Positions 8,124 to 17,300 of a stretch of DNA of 64,000 bases are shown one piece after another. This stretch comes from Mycolicibacterium llatzerense (GTDB lineage: Bacteria; Actinomycetota; Actinomycetes; Mycobacteriales; Mycobacteriaceae). Position 1 is the stretch's first letter; each line of letters opens with the position of its first letter. Where the stretch lies: assembly GCF_000878195.1 (NCBI RefSeq), contig NZ_JXST01000003.1, positions 1 through 64,000 on the forward strand, in the 5' to 3' direction. Made by a program: the position numbers and the translations under genes. Below the pieces are notes generated by a model, which saw only the letters and a list, made by a program, of their open reading frames with translations, searched no databases and was not told where the DNA came from.

Positions 8124-8801
8124 GTGACATTTCCAGCCACAGGCCAGCCGATCACCAATCCGCCGGCCGCCAATCCGCCGGTCACCTCGCCGGCAGTTCC
8201 GACACCGACTGATCCGCCGGCGCCGACTCCGCCGCCCGACAGGGGCTTCCCGGAGAACACGCCGATCGCGGACATGACGGCCGAGCAGCAGGCCGCCTAC
8301 TGGAAGTTCCACGACCGCCGAAAGAGCGACACGCTCCGGGCGTACAACGGGATCACTCCAGAGCAGGCATTGGCCTTTCAGACGCGCAACGCCGAGCTCG
8401 AGCGTGCGCAGATGTCGGCCGCCGACCAGGCGCTGGCAGCTGCCAGGGATGAGGCCACCGCTGCGGCCAGCTCGGCCGCGGCTGCCCAGTGGGCTCCGCA
8501 GTTGATGGAGTCGATCGTCAGTCAGTTCGTGACCGACGAGGAGGCGCGGCCAGCCGTCATGGCAGGCCTCAACCCGATGTCGTTCGTCAAGGACGGGAAG
8601 TTCGACAAGGACGCGCTTGTCACGCATCTGACCGGACTCGCCACCGCATTCGGCGGCGGGGTGACGCCACCTGCAGGCGCCGGAACCCAACAGCAGGAAC
8701 AACCCAGACAGTGGGGCCAATCAGGAGAACGCCCGCCGGCGCGATCGGCGAGCGACGAAGGACTGGCCGAGGCCAAACGGCGCGGCTACATCAAGGACTA
8801 G
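8124..8801 (+). CDS. Capsid scaffolding protein, 225 aa
   Basis: Internal scaffold for prohead assembly. It has a proline-rich N-terminus, then a long Ala/Glu/Gln-rich helical segment (about residues 60-130), a short globular middle and a basic C-terminal end (LAEAKRRGYIKD), the usual make-up of scaffolds upstream of decoration and capsid genes. GTG 8124 is preferred over ATG 8094 because AGGGAG lies 6 nt upstream. Function is inferred from composition and position. Confidence 0.75.
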   Translation: MTFPATGQPITNPPAANPPVTSPAVPTPTDPPAPTPPPDRGFPENTPIADMTAEQQAAYWKFHDRRKSDTLRAYNGITPEQALAFQTRNAELERAQMSAADQALAAARDEATAAASSAAAAQWAPQLMESIVSQFVTDEEARPAVMAGLNPMSFVKDGKFDKDALVTHLTGLATAFGGGVTPPAGAGTQQQEQPRQWGQSGERPPARSASDEGLAEAKRRGYIKD

Positions 8802-8813
8802 GAGGGATACACC

Positions 8814-9221
8814 ATGTCGTCTGACATCAGCGTTCGCTCCAGCAATTACCAGGTCGAGGACCGGTCGTGGCTCGTTGGGCAGCACGGCGCGGACGTCACT
8901 CCTGGTGTGATGCTGGACGTTTCGAAGTTCACCAAGGCCACGCACTTCCCGAACGGCTTCATCCCATCGGGCACCGCGCTGGGCAAGGTCACCGCGACGG
9001 GCCTGTACGGCCCGTACGACAACGCCGCCAACGACGGCCGCGAGGTCTGCGCCGGCTTGCTGTTCAGCTCCCTGCGGGCCGTCGACCAGGTCGGAAACAA
9101 CCTGGCCAAGGTCGGCGGCGCCCGCTTCATCCACGGCGCGGTCAACGCGGCGAAGCTCCCCGCCAACTCGGGGATCGACGCCGCAGGCAAGACCGACCTG
9201 CCCCTGATCATCTGGCTCTGA
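8814..9221 (+). CDS. Head decoration protein, 135 aa
   Basis: Small beta-rich protein resembling the lambda gpD-type stabilising proteins that trimerise on the capsid surface. It contains TPGVMLDVSKFT, FIPSGTALGKVT, GREVCAGLLFSS and a terminal KTDLPLIIWL, a pattern seen in actinophage decoration proteins immediately before the gpE-like capsid gene. Ribosome site GGAGGG is 8 nt upstream. The pair decoration-capsid is separated by 15 nt. Confidence 0.82.
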   Translation: MSSDISVRSSNYQVEDRSWLVGQHGADVTPGVMLDVSKFTKATHFPNGFIPSGTALGKVTATGLYGPYDNAANDGREVCAGLLFSSLRAVDQVGNNLAKVGGARFIHGAVNAAKLPANSGIDAAGKTDLPLIIWL

Positions 9222-9236
9222 AAGGAGGACTGAACC

Positions 9237-10274
9237 ATGGCAATCGTTTTCGATGGTCCGATTTCCCCGGACGCTCTCACCACGTTCATCCGCAACGTGC
9301 CCGTCGAGTCCAGCCTGGCGCTGGTCAACATGTTCCCGACGCGGTACTTCGAAACCAACCGCATCGACTGGGCCGAGTTCGTCAAGACGAACCGCACCGC
9401 GGCCTACCGGTCCTACGACGGAACGATCCACGTGTCGTCTCGGGACGCCGGGTCGGGCAAGTGGGTCGAACTGCTGCCGTTCTCGGACTCGCTGAACAAG
9501 GGCGAGTACGAGCGCATCGCCGAGCAGATCGCACTGCTGGGCGGTACGAACAAGGCGGCTCAGACTCGGGCGGCCTACAACGACGCTGAGCGGCTCGTTG
9601 GCACCATGAACAACCGGCGCGAGCTCGCGTGGGGTGACGTTCTCACCGATGGCAAGCTGACCATCAACGAGAACAACTTCAGCGGCGAGGCGGACTACGG
9701 TGTCCCGGCCAACCAGATCGTCGCCCCGGCGACTCTGTGGTCGAACCACGCCGCCGCGACGCCGCTGCAGGACCTCGATGCGTGGCAGGAAGTCCGGATC
9801 GCCAACGGCTACGGCCGGGCGGCCCAGATGCTCATGTCTCGTGTCGTGGTCGGCCACCTGCGCCGCAACGCCGAGATCATCAACGCGGTCTACGGCGCGA
9901 CGGCCGGACGCACCATGGTCACCGTCGACGAGCTGAACAACCTGCTCTCGGCCAACGACCTGCCCACGGTGATGACCCCGTACGACACGTCGCTGAGCGT
10001 GGAGGGCACCACCACCCGCGTCCTGTCCCAGGACCGGGTCTGCCTTCTGCCGGCCAACCTGGGCGACCTCGGCTTCTTCGCTTACGGCCTGTCGGCCACC
10101 GCGCTGGAGATCGTGCGCTCCAACAAGGCCGAGATGACCTTCGGCAGTGCCTCGGGCATCGTCGGCGTCGTCGAGAAGATCGGCCCGCCCTACCGCGAGT
10201 TCACGTTCGTCGACGCGGTCGGCATGCCGATCCTGACGAACGCCGGCCTCCTGACCGTCGCGGACGTGCTCTGA
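9237..10274 (+). CDS. Major capsid protein (gpE-like), 345 aa
   Basis: Main shell protein. It is typical of the lambda gpE-like capsid family: an N-terminal region with NMFPTRYFETNRIDW, a central RTAAYRSYDGTIHVSS, a long spine-like helix (KGEYERIAEQIALLGG) and a C-terminal DAVGMPILTNAGLLTVADVL. A near-perfect ribosome site AAAGGAGG (9221-9228) is consistent with very high expression. Length is normal for this family. The stop overlaps the next start by one base (TGATG). Confidence 0.92.
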   Translation: MAIVFDGPISPDALTTFIRNVPVESSLALVNMFPTRYFETNRIDWAEFVKTNRTAAYRSYDGTIHVSSRDAGSGKWVELLPFSDSLNKGEYERIAEQIALLGGTNKAAQTRAAYNDAERLVGTMNNRRELAWGDVLTDGKLTINENNFSGEADYGVPANQIVAPATLWSNHAAATPLQDLDAWQEVRIANGYGRAAQMLMSRVVVGHLRRNAEIINAVYGATAGRTMVTVDELNNLLSANDLPTVMTPYDTSLSVEGTTTRVLSQDRVCLLPANLGDLGFFAYGLSATALEIVRSNKAEMTFGSASGIVGVVEKIGPPYREFTFVDAVGMPILTNAGLLTVADVL

Positions 10275-10705
10275 TGGCGGCGCTCGCAGCGCACGTGGCG
10301 CTGTTCGACAAGAAGGGCGAGTTGCACACCTTCGGGCCGGGCGAGGTGCCCCCGGCATGGGCGGCCAAGAAGATCACCAACCCGAAGGCGTGGGGTGGTG
10401 ATCCGCCGGTCGCCGAGGAGCCCGACGAGAGTGGCAAGGACGCCGAGATCGAGGAGCTGAAGGCCGAGCTCGCTCGTCTGCAGGCTGCTTCGGCTGCGGG
10501 TGCCGGCGCCGATGTCCAGAGCTCCGGTGCAGGGCAGGGCAGTGGCAGCGTCGAACCGCCGCCTCCGCTGGCTGGACCCGGTTCCGGTCGCGACCTGTGG
10601 GCTGCGTACGCCGCGCAGTTCCCCGGCAAGGTCGAGGTCGCCGAGGATGACAAGCGCGACGACATTGTCGCCAAGCTGCGGGACGCGAGCATCCCGGTCG
10701 AATGA
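10274..10705 (+). CDS. Small head protein of unknown function, 143 aa
   Basis: Begins at ATG 10274 overlapping the capsid stop. The N-terminal 40 residues are compact (HVALFDKKGELHTFGPGEVP). A short coiled coil follows (DAEIEELKAELARLQAA), then a Gly/Ser/Pro linker and a C-terminal module (GKVEVAEDDKRDDIVAKLRD) resembling small SAP/HeH-like helical domains. Similar composite proteins follow capsid genes in many mycobacteriophages; the role is not established. The next gene overlaps by 4 bases. Confidence 0.65.
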   Translation: MAALAAHVALFDKKGELHTFGPGEVPPAWAAKKITNPKAWGGDPPVAEEPDESGKDAEIEELKAELARLQAASAAGAGADVQSSGAGQGSGSVEPPPPLAGPGSGRDLWAAYAAQFPGKVEVAEDDKRDDIVAKLRDASIPVE

Positions 10706-11136
10706 CCGCTCCCGCGTCTCCTGCTGACGGCAAGTTCGTCACCAGCGATGCAGTGGTGGCCCGGCTCGGTAAGACCCCTTCGCCGAGTCGGGTCACCACG
10801 ATCAAATGGCGGATCCTCGACGTCGAGAACGAACTGATGGGCGAGGTGCCCTCACTTCGTGACATCGACCTCGCGTCAACCGATCCCGCGGTGAAGGTCC
10901 GCATAGGCCGTGTCCGCACGCTCGTCATCGACAAGGTGCTCGAGTTGCACCACAACCCGGACGGCGCGTCGGCGAAGAGCCAGGAGATGGACGGGATCAT
11001 CGCCTCCCGGACGTACCGCGCCGGCACGGGCCCGGGCATCAGCTTCACCGAGGAAGAGCTGAACAGGGTGCGGCTGAAGAAGCCACGTCGGCCGAAGCTC
11101 GGCACGTACGGCGCCAAGCCGTGGATGGTTCCGTGA
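10702..11136 (+). CDS. Head-to-tail connector (adaptor), 144 aa
   Basis: Helical protein with the SDAVVARLGKTPSP start and the conserved VKVRIGRVRTLVIDKVLELHH helix typical of actinophage gp15/gp19-like head-completion adaptors, which dock to the portal after packaging. A basic C-terminus follows (KKPRRPKLGTYGAKPW). It starts by ATGA overlap with the previous gene. It is the first of four consecutive connector/tail-completion genes. Confidence 0.75.
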   Translation: MTAPASPADGKFVTSDAVVARLGKTPSPSRVTTIKWRILDVENELMGEVPSLRDIDLASTDPAVKVRIGRVRTLVIDKVLELHHNPDGASAKSQEMDGIIASRTYRAGTGPGISFTEEELNRVRLKKPRRPKLGTYGAKPWMVP

Positions 11137-11474
11137 TCGAGATCGTCGACGGGGAAACCGTTTCGGTGACGCGCATCAAGCGCGCCAACGGATCCGATAC
11201 CCCGACGCCGATGCCCGACGTCGACGACACCGCCTTCGGGCAGGCCCACGTCGTCGAAGAGGAGGCCATGGGCGGCCGGCGCACGGTCATCGTGCGCAAG
11301 TGGTTCTGCTACCGCGGCGCGGATGTTCAAGGCGGAGACCGCATCACCCGCGAAAACGGCGAGGTCTACTCGATCATCGACGGTCCGTTCGCCGACAACG
11401 ATCACCCGCTCACCGGCGACGACTTGGACGTCATGTGGTTCCAGTTGAAGAGGGTCAACACCCCTCGTGGATGA
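11133..11474 (+). CDS. Head-to-tail stopper protein, 113 aa
   Basis: Small beta-rich protein (IEIVDGETVSVTRIKR … RTVIVRKWFCYRGADVQGGD … NGEVYSIIDGP) like the stopper ring proteins that close the neck. The start chosen is GTG 11133, giving a 4-base overlap (GTGA); GTG 11121 is an alternative that overlaps more. Position between adaptor and the gp10-like protein supports the call. Confidence 0.68.
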   Translation: MIEIVDGETVSVTRIKRANGSDTPTPMPDVDDTAFGQAHVVEEEAMGGRRTVIVRKWFCYRGADVQGGDRITRENGEVYSIIDGPFADNDHPLTGDDLDVMWFQLKRVNTPRG

Positions 11475-11853
11475 CATCGACATCCCGAAGCCGAACCCGG
11501 CGCTCGCGCAGATTCTGTTGTCCGGACAGATGCAGAACGTGGTGCGCAGCGTCACCGAGCTCGCCAAGACGAAGTACCAGGCCATCGTCGCGAAGCGATC
11601 CGGGAAGCTCGCCGCGTCGGCGCGAGTCCGGCTGCACATCGGCGGACACAACAACGACCGCTGGGTTGGCACCCTGACTGTCGGCGAAGGCACGGCGCAC
11701 GGCCTGGCGCACGAGTTCGGCCACAAGTCCCGACGCGACACCAACACCGGCGCATTCGTCGCCCGATCGGCCAAGCGCCGCAAGGGCCTGAAAACCACCA
11801 AATCCCCAGGCGCAAAGGACCTGAAGAAGGTCCTCCGATCGATGAGGGACTGA
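11467..11853 (+). CDS. Tail completion / neck protein (HK97 gp10-like), 128 aa
   Basis: Basic protein with an alpha-helical N-terminus (QMQNVVRSVTELAKTKYQAI), a beta segment (ASARVRLHIGG … WVGTLTVGEG) and the AHGLAHEFGHKS motif common in HK97 gp10-type proteins. GTG 11467 overlaps the previous gene by 8 bases. Such proteins lie between stopper and tail terminator and help join head and tail. Confidence 0.7.
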   Translation: MDDIDIPKPNPALAQILLSGQMQNVVRSVTELAKTKYQAIVAKRSGKLAASARVRLHIGGHNNDRWVGTLTVGEGTAHGLAHEFGHKSRRDTNTGAFVARSAKRRKGLKTTKSPGAKDLKKVLRSMRD

Positions 11854-12344
11854 TGACCACTCTCTGGCTGCCCGACTGGTACACCCCCGGCCTGGCGCCG
11901 GCGGAGGACGCGGTGAAGTCACTGTTCCAACCACTGTTCCCGACCGGCTTCGAAGGTGCCGTCGACGTCATCAACGAGCTGCCAGACGGAGTACTCGACA
12001 CAGGATGGTTCGGCCGGCTGCTGTACATCGCCCGGTCGGGCGGCGGCGCCAACGTCCGTCGCGACCAGGCCCCGGTGCAGATCGCCGCGATCACCACGAG
12101 CCGCACCGACTCACTCCGGCTGAACGGATTCGTCCGCGACATCCTCGTGCCCCTGGACGACAACGTCGAGGTCGAGCTGTCGGGCGACGGCCGCATCATG
12201 ACCATCGTCGGCGTCGAAGAAATCACTGGGCCAGAAGAGATTCCGGGCCAGGAGTACGACGAACGCATCATCCCGTCGACGTACCTGTTCACGTTCGACA
12301 ACCCGCTGTCCACACCGGATTACAGCGACCACCTCGGCCTGTAG
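11853..12344 (+). CDS. Tail terminator protein, 163 aa
   Basis: Mixed alpha/beta protein (DWYTPGLAPAEDAVKSLFQP … WFGRLLYIARSGGGANVR … APVQIAAITTSRTDSLRLN) fitting the actinophage tail terminator ring that stops tail-tube growth. It overlaps the previous stop by one base (TGATG). It is followed by a terminator and then the major tail gene, the usual position. Confidence 0.75.
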   Translation: MTTLWLPDWYTPGLAPAEDAVKSLFQPLFPTGFEGAVDVINELPDGVLDTGWFGRLLYIARSGGGANVRRDQAPVQIAAITTSRTDSLRLNGFVRDILVPLDDNVEVELSGDGRIMTIVGVEEITGPEEIPGQEYDERIIPSTYLFTFDNPLSTPDYSDHLGL

Positions 12345-12361
12345 CGCCGACAGAGTTCCAA

Positions 12362-12393
12362 GCCCCGTCCGACCCGGCCGGGGCCTTTTTTAT
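12362..12393 (+). terminator. Intrinsic terminator before the major tail gene
   Basis: GCCCCG and CGGGGC half-stems (plus flanking pairs) around an 11-nt loop are followed by TTTTTTAT. It separates the head/connector block from the major tail gene, implying either partial read-through or a fresh promoter for tail genes. Confidence 0.75.
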
Positions 12394-12425
12394 GCCCGCC
12401 GGGCGGACAAGAGAAGGAGAAGGAA

Positions 12426-13349
12426 ATGCCCCCTATCCCGAATTCGATCAAGGCGTTCAAGGGGTCTCGCAAGGCCCTGCAGATCGCGCCGCTGGACATG
12501 GCCGTGTGCGTCGGCCGTGCGGACCGGGTGGCTGCGTTCACCCGAAACATCGAGGGCCCCACCGGCGAGGTGGTGATCCCGTCCGGCATCAACGGTGTCG
12601 GCTACATCACCAAGGACTCGGCCATCGGCGTGAAGTTCGACATCAGCTCGAACAACATCGAGTCCGCCGGTGAAGGCCTGCCGACCCGCATCATCATCGA
12701 CAAGCAGTCCATCGCAGTCGATTTCGAGATGCGGCAGACCGGCCGCCAGGCGCTGGAGCTCCAGTTCTCCGGCGACTACGGCAACCTGACACGATCGGCG
12801 CACGGTGGCGTCCACGCACCGATCGCGACGGTTCCGGACAACTTCGACTACCGCACGGTGCTGCTCGGCAAGGACTCCTACAAGACCCTGCCGATCTTCT
12901 TCGGCTACGTCCTGAACCGGACCCAGGTGTCCGGCGTGGACAACCAGAAGTGGTCGCAGAACAACACCCTGCTCTGGCATCCCACGCTGACCACCGTCGC
13001 CGACGATGACGACCCGGACAACCTCGGTGAGTTCTTCATCTTCGGTCCCGGATTCGAACTGTGCTCGGCCGAGAACGACACCGGCTTCACTCCGCCGACC
13101 ACCGACTGGATCGCTGTCCTGCCGCAGGACCCGACGATCTCGCTGGCCGCCGGCGGCACGCTGCAGCTCAAGGCCGAGGACAACCACGGCGCCGACCGCA
13201 CCGCGGCCGCGACCTGGGTGTCCGCTACGCCGGCCAAGGCCACCGTCAGCTCGACCGGCAAGGTCACCCCGGTCGCGACCGGCACGACCGACATCACCGC
13301 CACCTACGGCGGCAAGTCCGACACCATCACCGTCACGGTGGCCGCGTAG
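12426..13349 (+). CDS. Major tail protein with C-terminal Ig-like (Big_2) domain, 307 aa
   Basis: Forms the hexameric tail tube. Residues about 1-225 are the tube domain (NSIKAFKGSRKALQIAPLD … VVIPSGINGVGYITKDSA … FEMRQTGRQALELQFSGDYG). Residues about 235-307 are a bacterial Ig-like domain (PTISLAAGGTLQLKAED … WVSATPAKATVSS … GTTDITATYGGKSDTITVTV), expected to project from the tube and possibly bind carbohydrates weakly. Preceded by GAGAAGGAGAAGG, a good ribosome site. Such Ig fusions are known on siphovirus tail tubes. Confidence 0.9.
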   Translation: MPPIPNSIKAFKGSRKALQIAPLDMAVCVGRADRVAAFTRNIEGPTGEVVIPSGINGVGYITKDSAIGVKFDISSNNIESAGEGLPTRIIIDKQSIAVDFEMRQTGRQALELQFSGDYGNLTRSAHGGVHAPIATVPDNFDYRTVLLGKDSYKTLPIFFGYVLNRTQVSGVDNQKWSQNNTLLWHPTLTTVADDDDPDNLGEFFIFGPGFELCSAENDTGFTPPTTDWIAVLPQDPTISLAAGGTLQLKAEDNHGADRTAAATWVSATPAKATVSSTGKVTPVATGTTDITATYGGKSDTITVTVAA

Positions 13350-13366
13350 GTGTCCGACTTCTAGTC

Positions 13367-13404
13367 CTGGCGGGTGCGTGCCGGGCTGGACACGCACCCG
13401 CCAG
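13367..13404 (+). terminator. Perfect 14-bp hairpin after the major tail gene
   Basis: CTGGCGGGTGCGTG (13367-13380) pairs perfectly with 13391-13404 across a 10-nt loop. There is no T tract, so it may act as an attenuator or an RNA-stabilising 3' end that lets major tail mRNA exceed the chaperone mRNA. Two ATTCCAGCC repeats follow it. Confidence 0.6.
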
Positions 13405-13456
13405 CCACCAATTCCAGCCCACCCCAGCCCATTCCAGCCTGAAAGGTCCAGTTGCC

Positions 13457-13879
13457 ATGTCTGAATCCAAGACCGCCAAGCCGAAGTCCGGACGCTTCTA
13501 CGAGATCCGCAAGCAGCTCGGCGACAAGCCGTATGAGCTGACCGAGGACATCAGCATCAAGCCGATGGACATCGCCCGCCGCAACGTGTGGCGCAAGGCC
13601 AGTTACGAGTCGCTCACCGCGAACATCCGCGATGCGATCAGCGTCGACCGCGGCGTCGTTCCCGATTACGTGGACTACCACGAGCAGATCGAGCGCGCCC
13701 TGTTGGGCGACCAGTACGACGAGGTCAAAGCGCTGTTCGCCGACGACGCCCGCGCGTGGGACCTGTTCCTCAACGAGCTGCGCGACTTCAACAAGGTCGA
13801 CGGCACCGCCCTCGAAACCGCCGCCGAAAACAAGGACGCAGAGGGAAACGGCAACGCGACGCCCGAGTCGTCGCAGTAG
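13457..13879 (+). CDS. Tail assembly chaperone, short form (gpG-like), 140 aa
   Basis: Helps polymerise the tail tube around the tape measure. Features are FYEIRKQLGDKPYELTED, IKPMDIARRNVWRKASYE, HEQIERALLGDQYDEVKALF and DDARAWDLFLNELRDFN, followed by an acidic tail. Ends at TAG 13877-13879. The gene contains a slippery heptamer near its 3' end, so a fraction of ribosomes make the longer form. Confidence 0.85.
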   Translation: MSESKTAKPKSGRFYEIRKQLGDKPYELTEDISIKPMDIARRNVWRKASYESLTANIRDAISVDRGVVPDYVDYHEQIERALLGDQYDEVKALFADDARAWDLFLNELRDFNKVDGTALETAAENKDAEGNGNATPESSQ

Positions 13880-14352
13880 TCAACTCCCACTGGCGCGCAA
13901 TACAACTCGACTTTCAGGAAGTACTCCACGTCAACGCACTGGAGTACTTCCTGGAGTCACCAGGGCGGACCTGGGAACAGTTCCTCGAGTTCTTCGACGA
14001 CCTGTGTGAGCGGCAGGGCACCGAGCTATGGGCGAAAGCCCAGACCGACCCGGACATGCTCGAACGGATGCGGTCACTGACTGCCGAGCAGATCGCCGAA
14101 CTCAAGGTCGAAACCGAAGAACCGCACCGCGGCTACACGCCGATGGTCCGGGAGCTTCGGAACGTCGCCGACCAACTCATAAGCCTGCGAGCGCAACTCG
14201 GACGCATGCAGGCCCGAGACGTCTCGTACATGCCGCGGCCGCAGATGGTCGGCGACGTCATCAACGAACGCCAGACAGACCTCGTCCGGAGCGAACTGGA
14301 CGACCTCATCGAAGAAGCACACGCGAACGCGGAGCGCTTGGGACTCAACTGA
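13457..14352 (+). CDS. Tail assembly chaperone, -1 frameshift product (gpGT-like), about 298 aa
   Basis: Translation shifts -1 at GGGAAAC (13843-13849), skips the stop at 13877 and continues in the second frame to 14352. The extension has LEYFLESPGRTWEQFLEFFD, MLERMRSLTAEQIAEL and MVRELRNVADQLISLRAQLG, a helix-rich region known in T-domains that bind the tape measure. There is no credible independent start for the downstream frame. This is the standard siphovirus arrangement just before the tape measure gene. Confidence 0.87.
13843..13849 (+). promoter_or_regulatory. Programmed -1 ribosomal frameshift site GGGAAAC
   Basis: In the zero frame the bases read G GGA AAC, the canonical X_XXY_YYZ heptamer used by many siphoviruses for G/GT chaperones. 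After the slip the next codon is CGG at 13849. Confidence 0.88.
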
Positions 14353-14367
14353 ATTGGAGGTGGTTTA

Positions 14368-17300
14368 GTGGCGACATACGACGCCGGTGATGCCTCCATC
14401 AATGTCCGCCCGTCACTGAGTGGGTTCACCACCGAGCTCAGGGCCGAACTGCAGAAGATCAACGCCTCCATGGGCGTGGAGATTCGGCCGGACCTCAGCG
14501 GATTCCGCGATGAGCTGAGAACCAAGCTCGAGGCGATTCAGGCGACGGTCGGCGTCGGCATCGACGCAGACCTCGCCACGGCCCGTGCGCATCTGGCTGA
14601 GTGGCGGCAGCTGGAAGAGTCTCGGCCGCTGACGATTCCGGTTCACGTGGATACCACGGTGGCATCTGCTCAGTTGGCGACGTGGCGGGAAACGCACTCG
14701 CATCACACGATTCACGTCACCACGACGGGCCTCGGTGCACTCGGTGGTGGTGGCGGCGGCGGTGGTGGTGGGCTGTCGGCCCTGAAGCTGAATCTTGGTG
14801 CACTCTCAGTCGGCAGCCTCCCGGCAATCGCCACTGCACTGGCCCAGGTCGCCGGTTCCCTGCAGCAGGTCGCCCAGGCGGGCCTGGCGGTGCCGGGCAT
14901 CATGGGCGGCGCGGCAGCGTCCATCGGCACGCTCGTCGTCGGCCTGTCCGGCGTCAAGGACGCATACGACGCGGTTACGAAGGCCTCCGAGTCCGCCGGT
15001 GAAGACCAGGCCGCCCAGGCGAAGGCCGCAACCTCGGCACACCAGCAGCTGCGCAACGCCGTCGTCGATGATGCCCAGGCACACAAGGATTTGTCGCAGG
15101 CCTACCAGGATGCCAAGCAGCGCCTGACGGACCTGAACATCGAGCAGCGCGGCGGCGTGATCTCCGAAGCGCAGGCGATCAACGACGCCAAGAAGGCGCG
15201 GCGTGACCTGGCTCAGGGCCGGTTCAAGGACGCACTCGATTTCCAGGATGCGCAGCTGCGCGTCGCGGCGGCCGACCAGCGGGTCGTCGAGTCGCACCAG
15301 CGCAACATCAACCTGCAGCAGAAGGTTTCGCAGGAGAACGCCAAGGGCGTTGAGCAGTCCGATGAGGTTGTGTCGGCGAAAGAGCGCGTCGTCCGCGCTG
15401 ATCAGCAGGTGGCGAACTCTCAGCAGGCTGTCGCTGACGCGTCGACAAAGGCGTCCGCCGCGGAGAAAGCCGCCGCGCAGGAGATGGCGAAGCTGTCGCC
15501 GAACGCCCAAGCATTCCTGAAGACGGTCATCGCGCTCAAGCCGGAGTTCTCCGCGCTGAAGAACACCGTGCAGGACAACATGTTCGCCGGCCTCTCGGAC
15601 GGTTTGAAGAACCTGGTTTCGGCTGACCTTCCCAACCTGAAGCAGGGCATGGGCGGGATCGCGACGGCGTGGAACCAGAACATCAAGCAGCTCTTCACCT
15701 CGCTCGGTTCCGACCAGTCGCGCGGGTTGCTCGACCGCATCCTCGGGAACACCGCGGAGGCGCAGGAGCGGTTTACCAAGGCGATCGACCCAATCATTCA
15801 CGCTCTCGGGACGCTGACTGCTGGTTCGTCGGATGCGTTGCCGCGCTTGGCTGATGGGATTGGCAAGGTCGCTGAGCGGTTCGATCGCTTCATCACCGCG
15901 GCAGATTCCGACGGCAGCCTTCAGCGGTGGATCAACGAGGGCCTCACCGCGATGACGAATCTCGGTAACACGGTCCTGAATCTGGTGACGAGCTTCACCG
16001 CGGTCACGAAGGCCGCCGGCGGCGGCGCGGGATTGCTCGGCACCGTCGAGCAGCTGACCGGACGAATGTCCGCGTTCCTGAACTCTGACGAGGGCCAGGA
16101 GAAGCTGAAGAACTTCTTCCGCGAAGGCAAAGAACAGCTCGAAAAGTGGTGGGGCGTACTGCAAAAGGTTCCCGGTGCGCTCCAAGGTCTCTACGAGGGC
16201 GCGAAGGCATGGACTGATGTGCTGCTGCCGCCGCTGAAGGACATCACCGGTTTCCTGAAGGACCATCCGACTCTCGTGAAGACGGTCGCCGAGGCGTTTT
16301 TGGCTTGGAAGACAGTCGAATTCGCGGGTGGAATCCTCGGCCAGCTCGGCAGAATTTCCGGTGCGATCGGCACGAAGGGCAACAAGGGCAGCCTGCTCGG
16401 CAAGATCGCGCTGATGGCTGCCGCGCTTGGCGCGCTGGACGCTCTCACCGGCGATGACAACGGCGGCGATCCGAACAATCCGACGAACCCCAACCCTCAG
16501 AAGACGGCCAACAACGTACTGGCCGGCGCGGGCGCCGGGGCATGGTTCGGTCCCTGGGGCGCGGCCGTGGGTGCCGCGGGCGGGGCAGTGAAGGGCGTCT
16601 ACGACGACGCCACCAGGGAGAAGACACCGCAGGAAAAGCAGCAAGAGGCCGAGATTCCCGGCCTCATCAACTCGCTGCCCAAGGGTGCCGACGGCAAGCC
16701 CATGGACCCGCGCGAAATGGCCAACCTGTACGCGATTCAGACGCTCGCCGACCAGGGCGACCTGCGTATGAAGTGGGTCCTGGAGGGCCACTCGGACTAC
16801 GTCCGAATCAAGCGGTACGCGTGGCTCGGGCAGCACCCCGAGGTGGCTAACGAAGGATTCAAACCACCCCAGGGATATGCCACGGGCGGACCCACTCCAT
16901 CCGGCAAGGGTGACGGGCCCACGGGCGGCTTCATCTCCGAGCTGCACTCCGACGAGTTCGTCGCCAACCGGCGCGGCCGGACCGTCCTCGGCGACGAGTT
17001 CCTGCACGCCGCGAACATGGGCGTCGTCGACATCGGCCGGCTCCCCGGATTCGAGCCGGGCGGCTACATCGACCCCAACGGCAACGCCATTCACTCAGGT
17101 ACTGGTGCGGCTCCAGGGCCCGCAGATGGTGGCGCGTCACCAGTCGGCGGCGGCGGACTGCCGGGCATCGCGAACTCGTTCCTTGGTGGACTCGGCGTCC
17201 CTCTGGGCGGTCTGTTCGGCGGCCAGCAATCAGCGGGCGCCACCCCGGCCGGTGGAGCAGGGCTCGCGGGCCTGTTCGCTGCCGGTGACGATTCGCAGAA

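Noticed and set aside
14806..17094. 762-codon - strand frame opposite the tape measure
   Set aside because: Shadow of the tape measure; no domain features.
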